Part shown: in pieces, positions 21,709-34,008 of the stretch
How positions within the stretch are numbered: the stretch's first letter is position 1
Layout of the letters: every line of letters begins with the position of its first letter
From: Wolfiporia cocos
Taxonomy: Eukaryota > Basidiomycota > Agaricomycetes > Polyporales > Phaeolaceae
Length of the DNA: 64,000 nt
Assembly: GCA_029448655.1 (NCBI GenBank)
Contig: JACCLO010000008.1
Location: forward strand, 310,001 to 374,000
Reading direction: 5' to 3'
The notes under the pieces: model-generated
Seen by the model: the letters and a program-made list of their open reading frames with translations, nothing else
Database searches by the model: none
Told to the model about the DNA's origin: nothing
Made by a program: the position numbers and the translations under genes

Positions 21709-22777
21709 TGACACAGACTAGCTGTGGGACTCACCACCTATGTGTTGAGGATATAGGTGGACGGAGTAGCCAATCAAGCGCAGCAGAAGTGAGGTTATTC
21801 TACGGCGCAAGCCGAGAATAATAGAACTAAGGATTAGTGGCGTCTAGCCAGGTCCTTATATACATGTGTGACGGGAGGGCACGTGCTACTAGCTAGTACT
21901 GCCTTACCGGGTTATGTGGCTTTGCCAAGTGGCGAAGCTTATCTTATCTAATGTTTAAGACTCTCTATCTACAATGGCCGTGGTAGGCCCTAATGGCCGA
22001 ACCAATTGTAAGAGAGGGATTTGCTGGTTATCTGTTAGTAATGCGGGCGCAGCCCGGATATAGATGAAGCCAGTTGCCGGATACCTTGCGGTATAATGGC
22101 GATTGGCCGGTCTTCGTGTGATGACCAAGGCGAGACGCCGAGGTCGTTATGCCATTGGACGGGAAGTACCGTGGCATGTGTTATGTCCGGACCGGAGGGT
22201 TACCGGGACATGTGTTGGACTTAGCCATGAGGCGAGGTCCGGTGTTTGGGCAACGCCGTGATGGCAGAAGCCCGGGACTTGTAGAACGCCGAGTCCGTGG
22301 GATGGCCGAGAAGGCCGAGCCTATAGCGATATTGCCTTGGTGCTAATATAGTGCTATTTGGCCGTGTTGCCATTATTATGCGAAGGCGTGGCGCGCCTGA
22401 GGTGCCATTGTGATCAAGGATCTTATGGCGGTGGGAAGCCGGGAAGGCCGACCCAATAGTACAAGGCCGCGAGGCACTGTTTGTACGTGTGGACATTAGT
22501 ATGCGAGCGTGCCGCGCTCAGCCTATCATTATGATCTAGGATCTATGACGTGGCTGGTCTTGCTATGACGGGCGAGACCATTATGACGTAGCTGTGACGT
22601 TGCTATTGAACGTGGTTGTACCGTAGCGTTATGTAAGCTAGTCATGTGGTTGATAAGCCCAATTAAGAGCTTGTCGTATGGCAATGGGAGTTAACCCGTA
22701 GATAACTGGTAGTTAGGCGTATAAATCCCGGATAAATTATAGGAAAAATGCTGTAAGCCCCAGATAAATCTGTGACA
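21709..22777 (-). repeat. Solo LTR, family K, reverse copy (1,069 bp)
   Basis: TGACACAGACTAGC...AAATCTGTGACA. Flanks GGAAG (21704-21708) and GGAAA (22778-22782) agree at 4 of 5. It forms a large inverted pair with K copy 1, 342 bp away. Confidence 0.88.
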
Positions 22778-23215
22778 GGAAAAGCAGGTGCATGCATAGC
22801 TTGGGGTTGCACAGTACCAAGGTCAGCAGGGGCCGGGACGTCGGTGGCACATTGAGTGGCACAGTGGGGCGGTATTAGTATTCAAGTTGTATCTCTAACT
22901 AAGCTGACTTACCTCGGAGACGGGGTTGAGCAGCAAGCAGGTTGCGCGAGCCTAAAGGAGTTCTCCAAAATTAAAGAAGACTGACCATTTTTGTGCGCCT
23001 TCAAACAAGATGATTGTCAAGCTTGCAGCCAAGAGGCTGCACATGTACAACTCAGCTGGAACGTGTCATCAACAACCATGAGGGCAAGACAGTCAGTAAT
23101 AAAACGACCAAACTGAGGGAAGTAGTGACTTAACTGACAAGGATGTGTGCTGGTAGGTTAATTAAATTGTAAAGCAATATGTTCACGAGTGATCAACTGA
23201 GTGATCAACTGAGTG
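22778..23215. other. Non-coding sequence
   Basis: No gene or complete LTR seen. Partly CpG-poor; a short direct repeat GTGATCAACTGA lies near 23190-23210. Confidence 0.45.
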
Positions 23216-24274
23216 TGTCACAGACTTATCTGTGACACTACAACCCCTGGCCCTATCCCTCAAGACTTTGATTTGTTGCCTAAGACTTCTGAAATTGTGC
23301 CCCAGGCTAGTGAGTCAAGAGAGTCAGAGACTAAGGTGTTGAGGGTCTTGTTCAGACAGGAGAGTGGGGACACGCCACCTATTATGCCAATCACCTTGTG
23401 GCTAAGAAGTGGATAACACTAATAATCAAGCTAGGGCCTAATGCCGCTAGTGAAGAGTTTATATACATGCCAGGCAGCAGAACCGAATCATGTACCCTAA
23501 AGTACGAGGCCCATGCGTAGCGTGTACGTCGTAAGTATTGCACCATAGTGACGCGATATAATCACATGCCAGTAATGGCACATAATGATATGATATCATT
23601 GTGCAAGCCTAGACCGGCGAGCACGTGTCATAGGGTGATAAGATCATGCCCTGTATCACTATCTAATCTAAGGAGACTAGATATGAAGTGTGATAAGATA
23701 AGGTCACATGTTATGAGAGCACATGACCCAGAAACGTTAGTGAAATCATAATGTCACAGAACGTTGTGGCATTTCCTTTCGTTCATAGTCACCTGACTTG
23801 TAGATAAGATCTTGTAGAGATAAGACAAGGGTATGTAGAGCACGGTCGCAATAGCACATGACTGCGTCACTTAGTTACAGCGTTACGTCTGTGCGCCTTC
23901 TGCGCACAGACCCTCTTTAGGGCAAGGTAGCTAGTGTACAATAAGCGCTACGTCATGTATATAACGTGGTAGGGATGAGGACGTCTCCTCATCCTTTAGA
24001 TTCTCATCTTTAGTGCCCAATGCGCCTCTGCTACATTCTGTGCGTGCTAGACTGCTAGAGCCTCCGCCTCACCGGTCGCCCTGAGGGTCTCCCTGCACAT
24101 ACAATAGTGCATAGACGTTAGGTTCTGCGTCCAGTATCACAGTAAGTAGTACTGTGATACATAATGTTAAGAATTGTGGGCCTGATAATGGGCATAAATG
24201 ATCGTAATAAAGCCCGGTAATGGGCGTATATAATTCATCTAGAAGGTAGACAGTATGAAACAAACTCAACTTGT
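23216..24274 (-). repeat. Reverse LTR-like sequence split by LTR M
   Basis: Opens with TGTCACAGA, four bases, then TCTGTGACA. TTTATATACATG lies near 23460 and ACCCTAAAG on its right, so promoter direction is leftward. The right boundary is uncertain. Confidence 0.55.
23752..24159 (+). repeat. Solo LTR, family M (408 bp)
   Basis: TGTCACAGAACG...TACTGTGATA with perfect duplications CATAA (23747-23751; 24160-24164). Like family C it ends in TA. U3 has GCGCACAGACC with CTTTAGGG, then TATATAA and the inverted repeat GGATGAGGA...TCCTCATCC (23973-23994). Confidence 0.85.
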
Positions 24275-24676
24275 GTTAACCACCTAAGCGTCGGCCTGAG
24301 GAAAGGACAAGCCTATGTCGCAAGATCTTATGATGGCGCACAGCAGACCTCAGACAAGGCGAACAAGAAGAGAGAGAGGGACTAAGCGCAACGTCTAGAA
24401 TAACGACTCTGAGGTGTAAGCCTCAGAGGGTGCAGCCTTATATACAAGAGGGGCGCCGTAGCACAGTCGTATGTAGCTACCCTGAAGTAGGTCCGTGCGT
24501 AATTATGAGGCGGCGCTAGTATCTAAGGGAGCAAGGTACCTGACGTATAACCTAGGGGGGCGCTAGTGTAGTAACCCAACCACTATACTACACGCAACAG
24601 GCAGGTGACTAATAGACGTAAGTGCGAGAGTTCGAGCCCTGATGGGGCGCACCTAAATGCCACAGTAGAAACTGTG
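24275..24676 (-). repeat. LTR, family N, reverse
   Basis: Ends GTAGAAACTGTGACA. Contains CTCTGAGG...CCTCAGAG, TTATATACAAG and ACCCTGAAG. Related to the plus-strand LTR at 48537-48816. Left end approximate. Confidence 0.6.
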
Positions 24677-24849
24677 ACACAGTAGAAATCTGTATCAGCA
24701 CCCAATGCGCCTCCACTGCATCTACACTGCATGCTAGTCTGCTGTGGCCCTGCTTCACAATCACCCAACGCCTGTCTGGAAGGATTGCCTCTGTACTTGG
24801 TTGTTAGCACAAGCACTTGAGCCTTAGCAGCCAGTATCCCTGTATGTCC
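24677..24849 (+). repeat. 3' portion of a family M-like LTR
   Basis: GCACCCAATGCGCCTCC and GCTAGTCTGCTG follow the order seen in the second half of LTR M (TGCCCAATGCGCCTCTG near 24013; GCTAGACTGCTAG near 24045). Confidence 0.5.
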
Positions 24850-25426
24850 TGTCACAAATTATTATCTAATGATTTTAGACTCCCTTGCTATAGGATACAT
24901 GGGCGGCGCTAGGCGTACGCCGCTCCTCTGTACTGTAGCCACCTCCGCGTCTCCCAGATACTGTAGATCACCTGACCGATTGATTAGCGCTGTAGGGTAG
25001 CGCGCGCCTCAGGTACGGACACATGACGGTCACACTTATTTACATGTTAGCGTAGCATCACTGTCACCCCTAGTTACATGCACACAGGCCAGTACTTTAG
25101 GGTAGCCCGCTCCGCTCTCCACAGCATGTATATAACCTACGACAAGATGGAACTTACTCCCCATCTTTAGGATTCTTGACAATGAGCTGACAAGCGCCTC
25201 TCTTGCTACACCTGCGTGACTCGCTGTCCCGGGTATCTCGTCTGCCTTGTCTGTGTGTCAGCGTCTCGACGTCTGAGGGACCTCTGGTGGCTGGGCACCT
25301 TCAGGATGGACCTATGAGTTCATCAGGGGTTGTCCTTATGAGTACGCCAGGGCGTTGGCGCATGGCCTGTCAGGCCTGTAGGGATCCCCCTGAGCCCAGG
25401 GGTCGCACAGAGGCAAGTCTGTGTCA
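24850..25426 (+). repeat. Solo LTR, family O (577 bp)
   Basis: TGTCACAAATTATT...CAAGTCTGTGTCA. U3 has GCACACAGGCC and CTTTAGGG, then GTATATAAC and AAGATGG...CCATCTT. The end forms the CACAGA...TCTGTG hairpin. Flanks TGTCC and CGTCT differ only by C/T changes. Confidence 0.78.
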
Positions 25427-28400
25427 CGTCTGTACTGTGATACAATGCCAAAAGAGGCAACATGTCCAACTCAGAAATTGCATCGGTACATACCCATTTC
25501 TTTTTTCAATTCGATAACTGTGATCAGTTCCTTTTCACAGCGGGGTTTGTCGGTGATCGCACCCGGGGCAATGGAAGTGCATGTTCTGCCATACACTCTG
25601 CCACAAAGAAAAAGATCATAATTCATCAGGTGCATTGGTCATTACTGGTTGACTCGATTGTACTAACATTTTGCAGGAACACTGCCACACACCGAACGCG
25701 GCCATTGTCAACAAGTATGTGTTTGATAATTTGAGACTGCCCACTTTGCTGACTTTATAATAGACTGTGTCGCAATTTAGAGGAAAAACTAAACTGGTTG
25801 GCCGAGTTGTTTGTTAAATCTACGTCGGCATAAGTTTTCAACTAAATGTATGTAACATGTAGAGATTTTGGTATGAATAGGATAGGATACATATATAGTA
25901 TATATGCAGAAATGTAGATGGTTTCATTGGAGGTACATAGGGGGGAAAGCGAGGAGAGGGGGGGCCAGAGCAAGACGGGTTGTTAGTAGAACATGTCACA
26001 GTTTATTCTGGGACGTCGCCCTGCTAGTTCCTTGGGATTTACAGGATACCTCAATGTCGTACGCTGTCACAAATTTATACCCTTCCCCCATTCCTGGGTT
26101 GATCCCCTCCTATCTACGATGCTCTGTATCTAATCTATGAGTCATGTGACCTGCTATGCACCAGTTCCTGCGTTCGACCCATGGAGAGGGCAGATCCTGG
26201 CTGCGGTCTGCATCTTCCCTTAGAGGGTTAGCCTTAGACGTTAGGAGCATTCTTGAGGATGGCCTTTAATATAATAATACATATATGCATCTGGGTCTTG
26301 TGGATAGCATGGTTGAATTATAGCATTTCTGTCATAGCAGTCAGGTCTCTTTCTGAAGATCCTTAGTTAGTAAGGTCTTGTTAAGCTGACCAAAGTGCAA
26401 TATGAAAGAAGACCAGATAGGACATGAATGATCAGTGTGGTCTAATGCATCAAGATGTGATCAGTCTAATGTGCAATTGCTTAAAAAAGTGGCTGATTGC
26501 AAGATTTGTCCTAGCTACCAACTTTTGTCGGTTGAGGAGAAGGAGGGGGAAATGATGCTTATGTTTGAGTGGGTTCACATCTCTGGGCACTTGTGGGTGA
26601 ATTTCCCTGACCAACATGAAGAAACAGTATTAACTCATAATGCACAGCATGCAAGGTGTTCCAGATGGCCACTGTTGATAATGGCGTGTGCCTAGTGCCT
26701 ATTCGACTTTATTTAGTGACACTCAAATGTGATATGTTGCGGTGCTCACTGTCCTGGCGGCAGCTGAGGCAATGGACCCGGCAACCAGGGCAGCTTCCTA
26801 ATTGTTTCATCTACTCTGTGCACCCACTTGCCCCTCTTTCTCTCTTAACTGCTAGTCTGGGTAGATTGTCACTTGCCTGTATATGACCTTCTAAGTACAG
26901 CATCTAGAGCTTGTATCCAAGGTTCCTGACAGGACGGGTAGTGCAGGACTTTCTATTGCAGCCCTTTTAGGAGACTAGCCAATGCCTCTCATAGTCACAT
27001 CACATTGGGCCCATGGCACATCTTGTAATACTGATCCCGATGTTGGGGGTGTGTCCCCTCAGCCCCATTATTTTCTGCATGATTGTCTAGGACCAATCAT
27101 CAAGATCAAGATCAGTGTTTCCATACATCCAGCATCCTTCTATGACGTAGGTGTTAGGGCTCTATATGTATGTATGACAGACTCTGTGTCGCATTCAATT
27201 TCTTAAGCTATTGACCAACTCTTAGATATCTGTCTTACAATCTGTCACTCCACCGCACTTCCTGCTTTGCTCTCCGTTCAAGCATCTGTGTCATATGCAC
27301 AGTGCTCAGGCTTTCTATAAGGGCCAATACTCTATCGTACTGGACAATTTATTACTATATGATCTGGATCCAAGGTATAGTCCTCAGTAAATCATATAGA
27401 GCACCAGATAGTCAAGCTATGTAGATTGACAGTTGAAATACATGTACTGATAAGATAATATAGGCAACAACCTGGGACTTACATAGGATCTATGAACATT
27501 TTGAAGACCATGGCCAAAGGGTCTAAAATATCATGTAGCAATCCCACCAAGTAGATTCCCTCTCACACCTCAAGTATCTTGCTCTATTTTGGCGGTTGCT
27601 CTATTTTGGCGGCATGGTCAGCTGTGCTTGGGCATATTAGCCAAGTTGCCTGCATGATGTCTTGGTGATTGAACTTGTTTTACTGTCTCCATCACTGATG
27701 AAGCATCATGTACTTATATGATGATGCTCAGAATTCTCACCCAAATCTTCCTGATTTGCGTCTGAAGCCTGATTTTGGTCATGTGGGTGCTCCACCTGGT
27801 TCCTGAAGTGTTGCTGTGGGTCTTTCTTTGAGCTAGCTCTATTGGTTGATAGTGCTATTGGCATAATGGGTAGCTGTATAAGCTGCATTGAGCTGATATC
27901 TAGCTTTACAGAGACTCACCATGCATGCAGACTGCTTTAATGAGTGTTTCCCATGCCTACATTTCCTACTAGTTCATCCTCTGCCTCATGTTGAGATTCT
28001 GGTCCTTATCAGTTGATCAAATTTAACACAGGCTTTTGGCAATGTTTTGAGGCATTCTGCTGCTACAAGATTTCACACCTACAAGGCACTCATGGGACTT
28101 CCCTGTAAGAACAAGTCCATGTTTCTCCCTTCTCCACCCATGTGATAGTATGTAGTACAAGGCCGGTGTTCAAGGTTCGCATTCCTGCAACTTCAATTGC
28201 AATGCCTGGATGATAATTTCATGGCTCTTTTGCAAGCTCTCTTAGCTAGCCAAGTAACAGCTCAGTGTGAGCTAGTCAAAAACAGACGCAGGTGCTTCCG
28301 TACATGATGCCTTATTGACAGTCATTCATCAATTACTCCTCCCCTCACCATGTTCCCATTTACTAAGCCAGCAATCACATTGTTCCACCTCACCGGTATT

Positions 28401-31400
28401 GGCATTGAAATATCACTGAGTGCCTTCCCACTTTATGTCACAGAAATCTATCATGTCAATCTTGACGACTTTACATTAGGCTGCATTGGAAGTCTCATTG
28501 TGCACTTTAAATTGGTTGCTGGCCTAGTCTGTGGCCCTGCTTCATTGAAAAACTACATTGCTTATGCCATCTTGTGCATCAGATCCATGATAAGGCACTT
28601 GCGGAGAAACTGCGCATCATCCTTCAAACGTCACCAGGAACACAGGTGAGCGAGTACATGGGGATTGCCTAGCACAGGGCACACTAGAACAACATTGCAG
28701 AACATGCAGAGGCAGAAACCCCATTGTCTGCTAAACTGCTACCTTGATTTTGCAGCCACCACCTTTTGTGTACACACAGAATCGCATGTTCAGTCAGATC
28801 TCCGGACGGGTGCAGTGACTCACCCTTGTTGGAGAGGCCATGGGAAGAAGCTAGTCAGATGTGTGCGATCATACATCAAGGATAAAGTTGGTACAGCGCA
28901 CAAGTCCATATTTGTCGGCTTTTCTGAAGGGACCAATGCCTTACATGTTCTTGGGGTCCCAGTGCAGCAAAAGATGCTCATTTGGAGCCATGCAGCTTCT
29001 TCTATGCTGCTCCCCCAGGTGGTCCAAGCTGATTTAATTTCCAGGCATCCCCTCTTCACTTGGCCAGTCCAGGGGAACCTATGAATTATCACTCTCCTGC
29101 CCTAAGTCCGCCAGATATGCCAACAGAAACATCATGGTGAGGCTAAGATGTCTGTAGAAGCATCTACCTTCAGGGGGAGCGAGGTTGAAGCCGCATAAGA
29201 TGACTATGGCTTCTAGTAGAGAATAGGATGTTTAATCTCGTCAAGCTTAACCTCCTGGATGCAGAGTGATTGGATTCCGCTCAGTTTTTTGCATGAAAAC
29301 AATGTAGATGGCTCTATTGAGCAGTACCCGAAAGTCCAGTCATAAAAGGCTTCCCACAATATTCCGGCCTTGATTACATTATGGCATTGCATTTACGTTG
29401 AGATGGGCTTGATCCAGACCATCCTTACACTGAAGATGCAAAGAGCTGATAGCCATATTCCAAAAAGTGTGAAAGAATCTGAGCTAAACAAAGCTTGTCA
29501 AAGAACTGCTCCATGCATATCCAGGTAGTGTCCTATTGTAAGATCTGCACCAAAGGTTGAGTATATCCAGATTGCCCATTCAGTCACTGTACCTGGAACT
29601 ATAGGTCAACGAATGGGCATAAGAGGATTGTGCACCTGAAACACTAGGTGGGCTAAGGAGGGGTTGTAGTACCCATGTCAGTGTAGACCCTCATTAGCCA
29701 AACAGCAAGAGTTTCACCTACCTGAAGCATGGTATGAGCCAACAGGGGATTGTACTATCTACTATCTAATATATTCAAGGTATCCAATGCATCCAATACA
29801 GTGATATACCATACCTCCTCAGCCAATAGTACTGCCTGTTAATGACCAGCCACGGCTGTCCTAATATTGTGCTTCTGGAAAGTACTGTGCCTGTCTACTT
29901 CTTCACTTGCTTACTTTCTGCACTGTATGCCTCTGTGCATCCCAAAGCCATCACAAATGCCAAAATTATCAACAGTCCATCACATTGATCTTAGTGAATT
30001 GTATTGTAAATAGATTGATAGCAGCTCAAAATCAGAACCATATCATAAGAACTGGTTCTAATTTGGAGCCAATGATCTTGTCACAGTTCCACTGGGAGTC
30101 CCAGACTGGCAGTTCTATGGTGATATAGATTCAACACCCCTTTACCAAAATGGCCACTATAACCTCAGCTGTTATAGGCGGAATCCACTACATATGTTGT
30201 TCATATTCCCATGCTAGGCACCTATTATGGTGCCTTTGGCTCATTTGCTCTGTTACACCTTTATGAAATGTCACGGGGGTTCCCATTAGCCCTCACACAT
30301 AAGAACTTGCACAAGTCATGACATTGCTCAGCTCCGGGCTCACAAACATGGGACATACGCTCTTTGTCCATATCATTGCATGCATATATTCAGATCACAA
30401 GCTGCAAATTGCGACCTACTGTATCAACAGCAGGCACCATCTTTAAGACTACCTTGCAAATTGCTTTGCAGTAAGCATTATGTTCTCTTAGCTCATACCA
30501 TTTCTGACCCAGTCCTAATTTGTCTGCTGGGTCGAATCAAGCCTAATCCCTGTAAGACATTGTCCTCAACTGTCACAGCCCATGGCTTAACAGCTATTAG
30601 GTGTTGGCAACATAAAGCCTGTGCTGTCATCATGGCCACAACTCAATTGCTTAAGCTCTACAACCTCATAAGTCTTTTTCCTGCATCTCTCATCTTCTTC
30701 CCTTTTCAATTTGGAGCCACAGTGCTCCCTTGACTTGTACTGGAACCTCACAAATCTCATGCCTGATCATTGTGATGTTTCTTCTCATCACATCTACCAC
30801 AAGGTTGCCGGACTCTGGGCCACCACCTCGAATGTGCATAACTGCCAGGCTAAAAGGATCCTTCACTGAATTGTGTGATTTCTCAGAGAGGCTTGCAATG
30901 TATTTCAGCTAGGGAGCTTTTATGTGAAATGTGAGCCACTCTTGCACCTGTACCTAATTCTTTTGTTCCAATTTTACCATTGGATCATTGTCTGTTGCAG
31001 TAGCTGTCATTGCCTGTAAATACCTCTGCAACACCATCCTTGTTGCCATTGAAACCTTATTGACACATGCACATACTTTCTCAGACGCACATGTACTATT
31101 TGTGATGAGGAGGATTTGTTTGGCCATGTCACCCATTAGGGATCAAATACACACTATGTTCATTTGTAACTAGGAGACTGCTGCAACCAGACCTTGGATC
31201 CACATCTCCTGGCCATGCCATTCATTTGACATGTGCTACTTTTCAGAAAGAGCCCAGGGCAATGTTACTCACTCAAAGGTGCATTGTGGTCTGGGATTAT
31301 TGAGGCATAAATGGCCAAGACAAGTCTGGGATTCTACTCAGTTTGCATGCCTGCATATATGCTCTATATATGTTTGTATATGCTATACTACGTGGCTGGT

Positions 31401-31531
31401 AGGGGCATCAAATAGCAGGAATAGCTGTGTGCACTACAAGTTATATGTTCATGGTGACATAGCAGATTAGTCCTAGATTGGTGGTTCTCTGGATAGTTGG
31501 CCAGTAATGGTAATAGTTATGATCAGTTGTT
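25427..31531. other. 6.1 kb CpG-depleted, gene-free block
   Basis: No gene supported. Short open frames such as 28350-28649 and 28665-29084 have no recognisable domain. In 28321-28500 I count 2 CpG in 180 bp, against 15 in 53221-53400 of E6. TG and CA are frequent. A partial match to LTR family L (GCGTTCGACCCATGGAGAGG, near 26171-26190) shows old LTR debris. Best read as an old, long-methylated repeat or unique sequence. Confidence 0.6.
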
Positions 31532-31984
31532 CTGACACAATCTTACCGATTGTGGGACTGGCCCTGCCAGCGGACTCTGAACAGGCTATTGAGCCTTATC
31601 CCTGAACCATGTGGCTAAAGACGGCAACCTCATTGTTGAAGCATGGACAGGCTAAGGGATGTAAAATCCCAGCCACTTTCCGGCATCGTCCCTCCGGGGC
31701 GGTGTCGTGTATCCAAATCCCAATCATCTGACCCAGGAACCGGCCTGGCAGTCAGCAACTCTACCCCTGGAGTCGGCGCCTCTGACCGTTAGGGTCATGC
31801 GAATATCCGCGCCGTCTCGGCACAGGGTTTGCGCGCAACATAAGAGTAATTATGCCCCGTAGTACACCTTCTTTGCTCCTGAAAAGGAGTCCACTACCCT
31901 ACCTTACATAAATCCTTTATATTCCGTTCCTGGACGTATCACTGGGAAACCTAGTTTCTCATGAAAGCTGCACTTTCTAGAATC
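31532..31984 (+). other. E3 leader
   Basis: No frame supported. Contains GGGAT-GTAAA-ATCCC (31656-31670), comparable with the GTAAT-loop hairpins of E0, E1 and E2. At the left edge, reverse sense CACAATC...GATTGTG is a variant of the LTR-end hairpin. Confidence 0.5.
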
Positions 31985-32876
31985 ATGCCCCGCGTTACCC
32001 GTCGCACACGTGGCTCCTCCACTGCCCCTTACGTCAAACCGGCAAAGCGGTCTCTTCTCAGCCGCATCGCCACCGACGACATTCCTCGGGCAGAGGACGT
32101 CACATACACCCTTCCTGTAAAGGAAGACCACACCGGGAAACTCCATCTTTGGGAGATTCCCGTCCATATGCCAAAGCACATCGCTGAGGCAGGGGAACCC
32201 GCTCCTCGACCTCCTAAGCCAGTTCCGCTTACCAAGCATATCTGGACGGAAGAAGAGATGCTAGCACTGTCCATTACCGCCATGGAAGGTCTCCTGGAAC
32301 TCCGGGAGCTCAACAAGCTCCGACTCGCCCGCGATAAGCTGAATAAGCGAATCGCCGCCAAACAAGCCGCCAAGGAAGCCAAGCAAGCAGCTTCTTCACT
32401 GGCCCTCCGCCTCTCCAGCCCGGCGGCCGGACCATCCGTCCCGGCCAACCACAAGATTCTCGACCCTTCCCTCGTCTTCGGGAAAAAGAAGCCTCTCCAA
32501 GCATGCGCACAAGTTATTCCCACGCTAGAAGGCACCCTCACTCGTCTCACCCCTCTCGCCAACCACCCCCCTAATTACCCAGGCTTCCATATGGAAAACG
32601 ACATCCGTTTCCATACTATGGTAGTAGAATTAGAGGACTTGGTGGATAACGTAAAGGATAGAGCGAGACGGGGGAGGATCACCAATAGAGAGTGGAGAAA
32701 AGTACTGTAAACAACTCGGCAACATTTCCTTCTCGGATTGGCATACGGACCTGGCTCGTATCATAGCAGAATGCGTAGCGCTACAAGCTTCATTTGCCTT
32801 CGGTGTAACACCACCTGACAAGGTGGCAGGGCCCTCAAATACTTCGGTAGAAGAGGATATACTCGCGATTGTATAG
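31985..32876 (+). pseudogene. ORF0 of E3, diverged, one frameshift
   Basis: Begins MPRVTRRTRGSSTAPYV (an upstream in-frame ATG at 31961 is less likely, since relatives start MPx). The conserved block reads TGKLHLWEIPVHMPKHI; the later segment FGKKKPLQACAQVIPTLEG aligns with the E1 and E2 region CTxKKxxWAxxIxPxLE. The frame ends at 32710, but one base off it continues as CKQLGNISFSDWH up to a TAG at 32874-32876. This is the most divergent member of the family. Confidence 0.7.
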
Positions 32877-32972
32877 TGGAGTTGCAGCTTTCAGCTTTCA
32901 AACCAAATTCCTTCATAAGAATCTAAGACAATAAGTAACCGGAAACTAATATTCGTCATAAACAGATTCACA

Positions 32973-33866
32973 ATGTCTTCCATCTCCTCCACCAGCCCAC
33001 CGCCCGCTCCCAAAACTCGCCGCATGCGCCTTCGTTCCGAAGACCAGCATCAGAGGAAGCCGGGCCCTCAGAGACTCGACCTCTGGTCTTGCTAGAGAAC
33101 CTAAGCGAGGGCGAAGAGGAAGAGGACGAAGCCAGGGATGCTCCCCCACAAAGCGACTCCCCAGCCAACCCTATGGGGACGCGTCCGGGTACACCCATCC
33201 CCGGGTATCCGCCGGCCCGCTACACCCAACCACTCGAACCTGTCACCAATCTAGAAATAGAGTACTCGGGTCCGTCTCGCCGTACCAACGACGAGGTCAA
33301 AAGGGGACTCAAAGCCTACCTCCCAGAGGAGGACCAACACAAGGTGGATGCCCCCCTACATGGGGCAATCCTCGACGCAGCCGTACAATGAAGTGCGGCC
33401 ATAACACATGACAAGGTCGACATCCTCGGCCGAATGGTGTACGCCCGCCTGGACTGAGTCCACGGCAGAATCGACTTCCTGGTTGGGCAATCCAGGGCAA
33501 TCGAACAGATGGCCCAAGACGAACTGCACGAAGCGGTCAGTCCAGTCCGCAACGAGGTTGTGTCCACCTTGGTGGACCTTGGCAAGGAACTCCGACAGGA
33601 GTATACCGCCAAGTTCTCCGAAATGGAGAAACAGCTCTGGGACGAGTACCGGACTCGGATCGACGATCTCGAAGATGCGTTTGCCGAGTGCATGGAAAAA
33701 GTTGAGGAAGAACTTCGGAGGAGTCGCAAAAACCCCTCCGTTCCCAACCCTCCCGGCGTCCGCACACCTCCGAAAGAAACCGCACCGGCCCGAACAACCG
33801 AGGCCGCTGCCGCCGCACCACCTGCAGCCACTGCTGCAGCAGCCGTCACACCGCAGAATCCAAGTC
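32973..33866 (+). pseudogene. E3 gag, N-terminal part
   Basis: Starts MSSISSTSPPPAPKTRRMRL, shifts frame near 33070, then LENLSEGEEEEDEARD, TGA stops at 33389-33391 and 33455-33457, and a helical, probably coiled-coil region MAQDELHEAVSPVRNEVVS through DDLEDAFAECMEKVEEELRR. It ends in a Pro/Ala-rich linker before an abrupt switch to pol. Both TGA codons fit CGA to TGA changes. Confidence 0.68.
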
Positions 33867-34008
33867 TGGCCTACACCTGCCAAGGTGAAGGACGTTCAGG
33901 CCTTTGTTGGCTTCGCCAACTACTACCATCGGTTCATTAAGGACTTCTCCAAAGTGGTTAAGCCGTTAACCGAACTGTCCAAGAAAAACACGCAATGGAA
34001 CTGGGGAC
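33867..34008 (+). pseudogene. E3 pol fragment (RT connection)
   Basis: VWPTPAKVKDVQAFVGFAN, then YYHRFIKDFSKVVKPLTELS, the conserved segment between RT and RNase H. It follows gag with no protease or palm and is cut at 34009 by an LTR. GGGAC (34004-34008) is the left flank of that LTR. Confidence 0.85.

Larger units (their letters stand above)
31532..34008 (+). mobile_element. E3: gypsy element with large internal deletion
   Basis: Leader (about 31532-31984), ORF0 (31985-32876), gag N-terminal part (32973-33866), then directly the RT connection segment (33867-34008), where an LTR interrupts it. Gag core, zinc knuckle, protease and RT fingers/palm are missing, so an estimated 3 kb or more has been lost. 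Its 5' LTR was not identified; the old block begins immediately upstream, and TGACACAATC at 31532 looks like an LTR terminus in reverse. Confidence 0.75.

Noticed and set aside
28350..29084. Two adjacent open frames of 99 and 139 residues
   Set aside because: No recognisable domain, no intron-like organisation, inside CpG-poor decayed sequence.
16310..31531. Centromere
   Set aside because: Retroelement-rich, gene-poor DNA would fit, but nothing in the sequence distinguishes it from other heterochromatin.
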